From NCBI GenBank assembly GCA_963517825.1, contig CAUQGB010000001.1:186001-250000 (forward strand): a stretch of DNA of 64,000 bases. The letters run 5' to 3'. The position numbers and the translations under genes were made by a program. The notes beneath the pieces were generated by a model. That model did no database searches. It saw only the letters and a program-made list of their open reading frames with translations, and was not told the origin of the DNA. Positions 24,158 through 30,482 of this stretch are shown piece by piece; within the stretch, counting starts at the first letter, position 1; every line of letters starts with the position of its first letter. Source of the stretch: Nanogingivalis sp963517825 (lineage in GTDB: Bacteria; Patescibacteriota; Saccharimonadia; Saccharimonadales; Saccharimonadaceae).

Positions 24158-24558
24158 TGAACGAAAAAACAATTTTTACGCGAATTATTGAGGGTGAAAT
24201 TCCCTGCCATAAGATTTATGAAGATGAAAAAGTTTTCGCAATGCTCGACATCGAACCGCTTTCGAACGGCCATGTTTTGGTTATTCCAAAAAAACAAGTT
24301 GATTTGCTTTGGGATTTAGAACAAAGTGATTATGATTATCTGTGGCAGATTTCGAAAAAAATTGCCAAGAAAATTCAAACTGAAATGAAGCCGATTCGCG
24401 TGGGTGTTGTGGTTGAAGGTTTTGGTGTGCCACACGCGCACATTCACCTTGTGCCACTTTATGATAAAAATGTTTTACAACTTCATCACGGCTACCCAGC
24501 TGAAACTACACCTGGAGAATTAGCGAAAATTGCACAAAAAATTACTTTCGAAGAATAA
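24157..24558 (+). CDS. HIT family nucleotide hydrolase/transferase
   Basis: 133 aa from ATG 24157 (overlaps the zwf stop; GGAG 6-8 nt upstream). Contains FTRIIEGEIPCHKIYEDEKV and the histidine triad HAHIHLVPL near 97-105 (the central His is the likely nucleophile). HIT proteins cleave dinucleotide polyphosphates or nucleoside phosphoramidates in the cytoplasm. Coupled to zwf by overlap. Confidence 0.9.
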   Translation: MNEKTIFTRIIEGEIPCHKIYEDEKVFAMLDIEPLSNGHVLVIPKKQVDLLWDLEQSDYDYLWQISKKIAKKIQTEMKPIRVGVVVEGFGVPHAHIHLVPLYDKNVLQLHHGYPAETTPGELAKIAQKITFEE

Positions 24559-24560
24559 AA

Positions 24561-24587
24561 AAAGAACCCCACATTTGTGGGGTTTTT
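24561..24587 (+). terminator. Terminator of zwf-HIT
   Basis: AACCCCAC-ATTT-GTGGGGTT followed by TTT. Confidence 0.85.
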
Positions 24588-24608
24588 AAGTGAGAATCTA
24601 GTCAGCTG

Positions 24609-24920
24609 TTATAGCAAAATAATGCCACGTTTTCCCCAGAATTCAATTTCTGATTTAACTATATCAGCAAATTTTGCATTGTGTTTCGATGCTACATGCA
24701 TCGAATAATTTCCGGTTTTGCCTTTGATAAAATAATTATCAAGCAGGCGATTTTCGCGTCTTACAAAAAGCTCAAGTGTTTCAACTGTAACTTCCGGACC
24801 AAAAACTAATCCTTCTACCAGTCTTTTGGTTGAATTTTCTTCTGATTGAAGAAAAAGTTGAAGCACTGGATTGCCTTTTTCATCTATGCTAGCTTCAAAA
24901 TGTTTGAAAACTTTGACCAT
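24609..24920 (-). CDS. Hypothetical small cytoplasmic protein
   Basis: 103 aa from ATG 24920 (GGAG 6 nt upstream; another ATG at 24926 is too close to that site). No signal peptide or membrane helix. Starts MVKVFKHFEASIDEKGNP, with LVEGLVFGPEVTVETLELFV in the middle. Unrecognised. It has a strong TTGACT promoter and a structured leader of about 155 nt. That leader also holds an overlapping 58-codon frame (24895-25071). Confidence 0.6.
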   Translation of the reverse strand: MVKVFKHFEASIDEKGNPVLQLFLQSEENSTKRLVEGLVFGPEVTVETLELFVRRENRLLDNYFIKGKTGNYSMHVASKHNAKFADIVKSEIEFWGKRGIILL

Positions 24921-25071
24921 TGTCATCTCCGCGTTTAAAGCCCGCTTGGCTATTAATTTTTTCGAAACTTTCAGCTTCGAAAGCTGAGCTTAATTTTTTA
25001 AACTCAATTTTCGAAACTGAAAAAAATCGATCAATAGCCAATTTCTCACTTCTGAAATGTTCGCTTGCCAA
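24895..25071 (-). CDS. Possible leader peptide or small protein (58 aa)
   Basis: Frame from TTG 25071 reading LASEHFRSEKLAIDRFF, then FKKLSSAFEAESFEKINSQA, ending after the start of the next gene (26-nt overlap). Amino-acid composition is protein-like, but no ribosome site or ATG is seen. It could simply be a by-product of the structured leader. Confidence 0.3.
   Translation of the reverse strand: MASEHFRSEKLAIDRFFSVSKIEFKKLSSAFEAESFEKINSQAGFKRGDDNGQSFQTF
24946..25041 (-). promoter_or_regulatory. Structured 5' leader (closing stem plus inner hairpins)
   Basis: TTGGCTATT (24946-24954) and AATAGCCAA (25033-25041) form a perfect 9-bp closing stem. Inside lies a triloop hairpin TCAGCTT-CGA-AAGCTGA (24971-24987). 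The arrangement resembles a multi-branched cis-regulatory RNA but matches no riboswitch I know. Confidence 0.4.
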
Positions 25072-25084
25072 CGCAAGTAACTTA

Positions 25085-25113
25085 ATTATATCACAAAAAA
25101 ATAAAAAAGTCAA
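25085..25113 (-). promoter_or_regulatory. Promoter of gene 24609-24920
   Basis: Minus strand TTGACT (25108-25113), 17-nt spacer, TATAAT (25085-25090). Confidence 0.75.
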
Positions 25114-25131
25114 GAGTTATAACGCAAAAAA

Positions 25132-25160
25132 AGAAAAAGCCTTGCTTTTTTGCAAGGCTT
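25132..25160 (-). terminator. Terminator of gene 25178-25519
   Basis: Minus strand AAGCCTTGC-AAAAAA-GCAAGGCTT followed by TTTCTTTTTTT. Confidence 0.8.
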
Positions 25161-25177
25161 GAATTGATAGAACTGAG

Positions 25178-25519
25178 CTATTCAAATATGCACAATGATT
25201 GGCAGCCAATAATTTGACCTTTGTCATTTTTCACCGTTTTACCAGGGATAAATAAATCTCTAGTGGTTCGACCACTTAATCTTGCAGCGTTCGCGGTTAT
25301 AACGCTGACGATGTAAAATACGTAATCACTGGGTTCCGGCAAACCAACTGGCTCACCGAAAGTCATTTTAATGATTGGAATACCTTCAACCGTTCCAATC
25401 TCAACTTCATCTTGAGTAGCTCTCGCTTCTCCATCAGATGGAAAGGTTTTAACTACTTTTCCATCTTTATCGATAATGTTGATTTCGTGTGGAGTCAAAT
25501 TATTAATAATAATTTCCAT
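25178..25519 (-). CDS. Conserved hypothetical protein of LTPHxI type
   Basis: 113 aa, soluble. It shows a pattern I recall from many unannotated bacterial and phage proteins: NLTPHEINIIDKDGKVVKTF at the start, VFYIVSVITANAA with an Arg-rich stretch (GRTTRDLFIPG) in the middle, and GQIIGCQSL at the end. The biochemical function is unknown to me. AGAGGTAG precedes ATG 25519. A strong promoter lies about 180 nt upstream and a 16-bp inverted repeat sits in the leader, so post-transcriptional control is likely. Confidence 0.7.
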   Translation of the reverse strand: MEIIINNLTPHEINIIDKDGKVVKTFPSDGEARATQDEVEIGTVEGIPIIKMTFGEPVGLPEPSDYVFYIVSVITANAARLSGRTTRDLFIPGKTVKNDKGQIIGCQSLCIFE

Positions 25520-25564
25520 TTTATCTACCTCTCTTTTCGAGATCTTTCTTTATTTTACCAAGTT

Positions 25565-25625
25565 TTACTACTTAGCAAGAAATCTTTAAAGGATCTTTAA
25601 AAACTTATTGCTAAGTAGTAAAAAG
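25565..25625. repeat. 16-bp perfect inverted repeat in the leader of gene 25178
   Basis: TTTTACTACTTAGCAA (25565-25580) and TTGCTAAGTAGTAAAA (25610-25625). The 29-nt loop carries two direct copies of ATCTTTAAA (25584-25592, 25595-25603). The outer sequence TTACC...GGTAA nearly extends the stem. There is no T-run directly after it, so it is not a simple terminator. Confidence 0.8.
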
Positions 25626-25700
25626 GTAATAAAATGGATAATATTTTTAGCTCAATTCTGGTAATGTTCGGTTGTGTTTTCAATAATCACAACTGTTTTA

Positions 25701-25729
25701 ATTATAGCATAATTACATTTAAAAGTCAA
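25701..25729 (-). promoter_or_regulatory. Promoter of gene 25178-25519
   Basis: Minus strand TTGACT (25724-25729), 17-nt spacer, TATAAT (25701-25706). Predicted leader is about 175 nt. Confidence 0.75.
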
Positions 25730-25765
25730 GTCCGAAAAAAGTTAAAAAAATGTTAAAATAAGAAT

Positions 25766-26218
25766 ATGAAAATTATTGCGATTGGTAAAAAACATGAAAA
25801 ATGGGTTGCGAGCGGAATCGAAATGTTCGAAAAACGATTAAAAAAACCGTTTGAAGTGGAGTGGCAAATTTTAGCGCATTCGAATTTTGCTGAGGAAAAA
25901 GCTCGCGAAGAAGAAACTTTGCGAATTTTAGAGAAAATTAAGCCGAATGATTTTGTAATTTTGCTCGATGAGCGTGGTAAAAATATTTCTAGTCCGGAAT
26001 TTTCAAGATTGCTTTCGAACGGTTTTGTGAATTCGCAAAATTTTGTGATTGTGATTGGTGGCGCTTTTGGGGTTACGGAAGAGCTTCGTCAGCGAGCGAA
26101 TTTTGTTTGGAGCCTTTCGAAATTGGTTTTTCCGCATCAAATTGTGCGATTAATTTTGGTTGAACAAATTTATCGTGCGCAAGAAATTTCTTCAGGCGGA
26201 AAATATCACCACGAATAA
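25766..26218 (+). CDS. rlmH: 23S rRNA pseudouridine-1915 N3-methyltransferase
   Basis: 150 aa. Family start KIIAIGKKHEKWVASGIEMF, LDERGKNISSPEFSRLL, the SAM-knot motif VIVIGGAFGVTEELRQRA and the C-terminal KLVFPHQIVRLILVEQIYRA. RlmH methylates the pseudouridine in helix 69 of 23S rRNA after 70S assembly. TAAAAT (25754-25759) lies 6 nt before ATG 25766, suggesting leaderless mRNA. Typical length for the family. Confidence 0.95.
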   Translation: MKIIAIGKKHEKWVASGIEMFEKRLKKPFEVEWQILAHSNFAEEKAREEETLRILEKIKPNDFVILLDERGKNISSPEFSRLLSNGFVNSQNFVIVIGGAFGVTEELRQRANFVWSLSKLVFPHQIVRLILVEQIYRAQEISSGGKYHHE

Positions 26219-26282
26219 ATTATTTATTGTGGAAAAGGTTGTGGAAACTTCTTAAAATTTCGAAAAAATCATCTGAAATCAT

Positions 26283-26311
26283 TTGCGAAAAACAGCAAAA
26301 AAATATATAAT
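26283..26311 (+). promoter_or_regulatory. Promoter of the ABC exporter operon (near-leaderless)
   Basis: TTGCGA (26283-26288), 17-nt spacer, TATAAT (26306-26311), ATG at 26321. Confidence 0.7.
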
Positions 26312-26320
26312 AGAATTACT

Positions 26321-27121
26321 ATGGCTAAAAATGAAAAAGAGATTGTTAAACTTCGAAATTTAAAAAAGCGTTTTGGTGTGGGCGACGCTGAGAATTATGC
26401 TTTGAACGGTGTAAATTTAAGCATTAAACAGGGCGAATTTATCATTATTATGGGGCCTTCTGGATGCGGAAAAACTACGCTATTAAACACGATTGGGCTT
26501 CTTGACCGAGCAACTGAGGGCGATTATATTCTTGATGGGCGAAATGTTGCAAGGATGTCGCGACGCAAACAAGCACAAATTCGAAGTGAGAAAATCGGAT
26601 TTATTTTTCAGAATTTTAACTTAATTCCCCGCTTAACTGTGATTGAAAATGTTGCCTTGCCGTTAGTTTATAAAGGTGTCGGAAAGGTTAAGCGCCTCGA
26701 AAAGGCCTCAGAAGTTTTAAAACAATTTCACCTTGGTGAGCGAGAATTTTATATGCCGTGGCAACTTTCAGGCGGTCAAACTCAGCGAGTTGCGATTGCA
26801 CGAGCGCTCGTGAATAAACCTTCAATTATTCTTGCAGATGAGCCGACTGGAAATCTTGATTCGAAAAGTTCACATATTATTATGGAAGAATTGGCTGAAG
26901 TTCACAAAAAAGGAAATACGATAATTATGGTGACTCACAACCCTGAATTGATGGCTTACGCAACTCGAATTATTACGATGTTTGATGGTAAAATTGATAC
27001 GGATACGAAAAAGAAAATTTCGAAAACCTCTTCGGAAAAATCTGGCGAACCAAATACTTTGGATAAGCTTGAACAGGTTGAAGAAAAAATCGATGAACTA
27101 AAAGAAGAATTGGGAGTTTAA
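26321..27121 (+). CDS. ABC transporter ATP-binding protein, MacB/LolD type
   Basis: 266 aa. Walker A GPSGCGKTTLLN (about 46-57), Q-loop FIFQNFNLIPRL, signature LSGGQTQRVAIARAL, Walker B IILADEPTGNLDSKSS, H-loop MVTHNPEL. A C-terminal extension of about 40 residues ends in a charged coiled coil (LDKLEQVEEKIDELKEEL) not found in plain LolD. Partner of the FtsX-type permease that starts directly after its stop codon. The pair probably exports a lipoprotein, peptide or antimicrobial using periplasmic-side mechanotransmission. Confidence 0.93.
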   Translation: MAKNEKEIVKLRNLKKRFGVGDAENYALNGVNLSIKQGEFIIIMGPSGCGKTTLLNTIGLLDRATEGDYILDGRNVARMSRRKQAQIRSEKIGFIFQNFNLIPRLTVIENVALPLVYKGVGKVKRLEKASEVLKQFHLGEREFYMPWQLSGGQTQRVAIARALVNKPSIILADEPTGNLDSKSSHIIMEELAEVHKKGNTIIMVTHNPELMAYATRIITMFDGKIDTDTKKKISKTSSEKSGEPNTLDKLEQVEEKIDELKEELGV

Positions 27122-28354
27122 ATGAGTCCGCGAGTTTTAAAAACTAATATCGAAAATGCACTCGAATCGCTACGTGCTAATCGTTTACGAACCTTTCTTA
27201 CTATGCTTGGCGTGATGATTGGAATTTCTAGTGTTGTGATAATTTTTTCGCTTTCAGGCGGCGTTAGCTCGATGATCTCCAATCAAATTATGACCGAAGG
27301 CGGTGCTCTGGCTGTGGTTCGTCCGAAGGAATTAACTGCGAATAATAAGAACATTATTACAAATTTGGCAACTTCACGAAATTTCACGCAGAGTTCAATT
27401 AAGAATGAAGATTTGGCATTGATTTCAAAAACTAAAGATGTATTAGCTGTTGCACCACTTACGAATTTTTCAGCAAAAGTTAAGGGTGATGGAGATGAAA
27501 AATATGCAAATTTGTTGGCAACCAGTCCGAATCTCGACCAGACTGTTAGTTTAAAGGTTCGTGAGGGTCAATTTATTGCAGAGAGTGCTAATGCAAACAC
27601 TGTTGTGATTGGTGACCAGATGGCAATTGATTTATTTGGTACGACCCAGGCCTTAGGAAAAGAAATTACGATGAAGGGCGAAAAATTTATTGTAATTGGG
27701 GTGCTAGCTCATCAAAGTTCATCAATTAACTTTAGTAATGTTGATTTCAATAACACAGCAATTATTCCTTATTCCACAGCGAAAAGAATTATCGGTGACA
27801 ATCTGCAGATTCAGCAAGTTAATATTCGTGTAAAAAGTATTAATAGCTTGAATCAAGCCCATCAAGAAATTGAAAAAGGAATACAAAAAAACCATAACGG
27901 CGAAAAGGATTTTGAAGTTTTGGTTGGTAAAAATATTTCGCACCCATCAGATAAATTCATCGAACTTTCAACATTAATTTTGGCAATTGTTGCCAGTGTT
28001 TCATTGGTTGTTGGTGGAATTGGGATTATGAATATTATGCTAGTGAATGTTAGCGAACGAACACGAGAAATCGGAATTCGAAAAGCGCTTGGTGCTAATA
28101 ATCGTCATATTTTGTTTCAATTTTTAACAGAATCAATGATAATTTCATTGAGCGGTGGTTTCTTTGGATATCTTGTAGGTTATGCATTTTCATTTGGGGT
28201 GAGTATGTTTTTGCCGTTTAGTCCAATTATATCTTGGCAAATTGCACTTTTGGTTTGTGGAATTTCAGTAGTTGTTGGCGTTATTTTTGGTCTATACCCT
28301 GCTTTCCGTGCCGCCCGAAAAGATCCGATTGTTAGCTTGCGTCAATATTCATAA
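27122..28354 (+). CDS. MacB-like ABC transporter permease (FtsX fold)
   Basis: 410 aa. First helix at about 22-48 (LRTFLTMLGVMIGISSVVII), an extracytoplasmic MacB core domain (about 50-275), and three C-terminal helices: LSTLILAIVASVSLVVGGIG with the conserved MNIMLVNVSERTREIGIRKA loop, then about 320-350 and 365-390. It starts with zero spacing after the ATPase stop. Typical of MacB-type exporters that lack a fused ATPase. A strong bidirectional terminator follows. Confidence 0.92.
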   Translation: MSPRVLKTNIENALESLRANRLRTFLTMLGVMIGISSVVIIFSLSGGVSSMISNQIMTEGGALAVVRPKELTANNKNIITNLATSRNFTQSSIKNEDLALISKTKDVLAVAPLTNFSAKVKGDGDEKYANLLATSPNLDQTVSLKVREGQFIAESANANTVVIGDQMAIDLFGTTQALGKEITMKGEKFIVIGVLAHQSSSINFSNVDFNNTAIIPYSTAKRIIGDNLQIQQVNIRVKSINSLNQAHQEIEKGIQKNHNGEKDFEVLVGKNISHPSDKFIELSTLILAIVASVSLVVGGIGIMNIMLVNVSERTREIGIRKALGANNRHILFQFLTESMIISLSGGFFGYLVGYAFSFGVSMFLPFSPIISWQIALLVCGISVVVGVIFGLYPAFRAARKDPIVSLRQYS

Positions 28355-28369
28355 AAAATAATTAAAAAT

Positions 28370-28399
28370 AAAAGTCACTCAATAATTGAGTGACTTTTT
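28370..28399. terminator. Bidirectional terminator
   Basis: AAAAGTCACTCAAT-A-ATTGAGTGACTTTTT between the permease (plus) and the isolated pilin gene (minus). Confidence 0.85.
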
Positions 28400-28410
28400 A
28401 GATTTGAAAA

Positions 28411-28878
28411 TTAAACATTTGTTGGTGGGATACCGTTTGCTCCATTTGAACCACCGCCAAATCCAGCTCCTGTACTTCCCGTAAATAAGCTAATAATAAA
28501 GTTTATAATTGCATAAGAAAGCATCGCTATAATCAAGCCAACAATTGCGTAAAGGATGGTATTTTTTGCAGCATCAACTTTTTTCGAATCTCCGTTTGAG
28601 AGAATATAGCGAAGACCGCCATAGATTAGCATAACAACGCTAAGAATTCCTACTGCGAAAAGCATCATGTTAATCATTTGGGTGAAAATTCCAGTATTGC
28701 CCTCACCAAAAAGTTGAGTTGGAACACCTTCGCCACGGCCTTTATCGGCTCCACCTTGAACGCCACCGCTGAACATATTTCCTGTTGCAAAAGCATTAAG
28801 CGCTAAAAATGCTGATGGAAAAGTTGAAGCGATAAATCCGCTAATTGAGATTTTCGAAACTTGTTTTAAATTCTTCAT
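28411..28878 (-). CDS. Isolated VirB2/TrbC-like pilin 7
   Basis: 155 aa from ATG 28878. An upstream ATG at 28887 lies directly against TATAAT (28888-28893) and is unlikely to be in the mRNA; ATG 28878 fits a leaderless start. Signal peptide ends near NAFATG, a Gly-rich linker follows, then the two-helix core YGGLRYILSNGDSKKVDAAK and a Gly/Asn tail. It is closest in style to pilins 5 and 6 but lies 15 kb away from them. It may be a regulated alternative subunit. Confidence 0.8.
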   Translation of the reverse strand: MKNLKQVSKISISGFIASTFPSAFLALNAFATGNMFSGGVQGGADKGRGEGVPTQLFGEGNTGIFTQMINMMLFAVGILSVVMLIYGGLRYILSNGDSKKVDAAKNTILYAIVGLIIAMLSYAIINFIISLFTGSTGAGFGGGSNGANGIPPTNV

Positions 28879-28959
28879 AATAGGCATATTATATCAAAAA
28901 AATGGTTTTTTGTCAATGCTCTTGTGTTTTTTGGTAAAATTTGATAAAATAGAAATATT

Positions 28960-29052
28960 GGAGGATTACCCAAGTGGCTGAAGGGGACGGTTTGCTAAAT
29001 CGTTAGTCTGGGGAAACCTGGAGCGGGAGTTCGAATCTCCCATCCTCCGCCA
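28960..29052 (+). tRNA. tRNA-Ser, anticodon GCT
   Basis: 93 nt with CCA. Acceptor GGAGGAT / ATCCTCC, anticodon stem ACGGT / ATCGT with loop TTGCTAA, long variable arm, T-loop TTCGAAT. Reads AGC/AGU. TAAAAT at 28944-28949 is a likely -10. Confidence 0.95.
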
Positions 29053-29060
29053 GGGAAAAC

Positions 29061-29083
29061 AGTTCGCAATAGCGGACTTTTTT
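29061..29083 (+). terminator. Terminator after tRNA-Ser(GCT)
   Basis: AGTTCGC-AATA-GCGGACT followed by a T-run. Confidence 0.65.
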
Positions 29084-29111
29084 CTTTCAAAAAAAAAATG
29101 TAAATTTGATA

Positions 29112-30338
29112 TTATTGAGTATTATTAATCTCATTCTCAATATCTGATTTAATTTTTTGATATTTATCCATTTCTTGGTCACTAATCAGGCCATGCGCGT
29201 GCAAGAAAAATGAGAGCTCGGCTGATTTTAATAGCGAATAATATTGCATATTTTGTATTTTTTCAAAACATTTACTATTTTCTCGATTATTTCCTTTTTG
29301 AGATAGTCTTGATACGCCTTTATCGATTTTTTTAGCGATATCCATATAATATTCTCGTAAGTTTTCAGTATTTTCTCTGTCTTCTGGTGACTTGAAATAC
29401 CCTTTGTCTCGGATATCCTTAATAAAATCACTTACAAGCGGTTCTCGCTCAACGATATTCATTGATAGCGATGCGTATTTTGATAAATTGCCATCTAATT
29501 GACCCCAAGTTGGGTCTACATTAGTGATGGCGATTCCATTATGAGTAAAGGTTATGAATTGGTTATATTTATGACCCACAGCAGGTTTAGACTTGAAGGG
29601 GTTTATAGCATCCCACGGGGATTCCCCCATAATTTCTCGACAATAGGTGTTGGCAAGGCGAGTTGTTTCTGGATTTTGAACTTTTTTGAGTGCCATAAAA
29701 ATGATTTTAGTCATATCGGCATAATTCCTACAAACACCAAGTGGCGAATCACCTTCCTTCGATAGGTGCTTCATTATTTCTAAAGTTGACATTCTGTCGG
29801 CTTTTCTATGTCCGTCAGATATTTCGGAGTGATCATAATTCTTTAATTTCATAACTATATTCGTGCTCAAAAGCATGGCTTGTCGAGGTGACAGCTCTTT
29901 CAGATCATTAATATCTTTAATTTCTGATAAATCCATAAGGTTTTTGTCTAAAGCGCATAATTTTGCTGAAAAATTAGCAACTTCTAAAGCAGAATCTCTA
30001 GAAATTGAGTTTTGGTATGTTTTGTTGTTAGCTTCTTTAATCCTATCTTCAGAATAGTTTTTTATTCTCCCTGATAAGATTGTATTTGCGGGTGAATTTT
30101 TATAAGTTTCTCTGTGAGTCTCTATTATTACCGTATCGGAACGCTCGCCAGGAGTGACCTGCGGGTCGAAATTACTCCTGTTAAAAAATCCATGTCTTAG
30201 GCCATCGTGGAATAGCTCAAGACTTGGCTTACCACCAAAGTTGCTAACCTCAATAGATTTATCATTTTCTTGAGAGCTATTTTTTGGATTGTCTTCTACT
30301 GACTGAGAAGTCGAGTTTAGATTATTGAAATTTTTCAT
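29112..30338 (-). CDS. Transglutaminase-like cysteine-enzyme fold protein
   Basis: 408 aa, no signal peptide. The middle holds the three signatures of the transglutaminase-like superfamily in the right order and spacing: GVCRNYADMTKIIF (Cys203), GHKYNQFITF (His256) and ITNVDPTWG (Asp275). Members act as cysteine peptidases, cross-linking enzymes or amidases. The N-terminal 110 and C-terminal 110 residues are polar and helical and not recognised. No Shine-Dalgarno site is visible before ATG 30338 although the leader is about 35 nt. It may be a host- or wall-directed effector, but without a secretion signal this is only inference. Confidence 0.65.
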   Translation of the reverse strand: MKNFNNLNSTSQSVEDNPKNSSQENDKSIEVSNFGGKPSLELFHDGLRHGFFNRSNFDPQVTPGERSDTVIIETHRETYKNSPANTILSGRIKNYSEDRIKEANNKTYQNSISRDSALEVANFSAKLCALDKNLMDLSEIKDINDLKELSPRQAMLLSTNIVMKLKNYDHSEISDGHRKADRMSTLEIMKHLSKEGDSPLGVCRNYADMTKIIFMALKKVQNPETTRLANTYCREIMGESPWDAINPFKSKPAVGHKYNQFITFTHNGIAITNVDPTWGQLDGNLSKYASLSMNIVEREPLVSDFIKDIRDKGYFKSPEDRENTENLREYYMDIAKKIDKGVSRLSQKGNNRENSKCFEKIQNMQYYSLLKSAELSFFLHAHGLISDQEMDKYQKIKSDIENEINNTQ

Positions 30339-30377
30339 TTTAATATTTTTTTGTTTTAGCTACTTAATGATAAGTTT

Positions 30378-30406
30378 ATTATACTATATAATTGTTAAAA
30401 AGTCAA
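30378..30406 (-). promoter_or_regulatory. Promoter of gene 29112-30338
   Basis: Minus strand TTGACT (30401-30406), 17-nt spacer, TATAAT (30378-30383). Confidence 0.75.
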
Positions 30407-30446
30407 TATTATTGTTATGGTTTTTATAAGAATATACTCCAAAACC

Positions 30447-30476
30447 AAAAGAGCTCTCATTTTCGAAAGCTCTTTT
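30447..30476 (-). terminator. Terminator of pnp
   Basis: AAAAGAGCT (30447-30455) pairs with AGCTCTTTT (30468-30476). Confidence 0.75.
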
Positions 30477-30482
30477 AAAATT

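Noticed and set aside
25634..25756. Short plus-strand frame MDNIFSSILVMFG... after the inverted repeat
   Set aside because: About 40 codons, poor composition, and it runs antisense through the promoter of the gene at 25178. Not supported.
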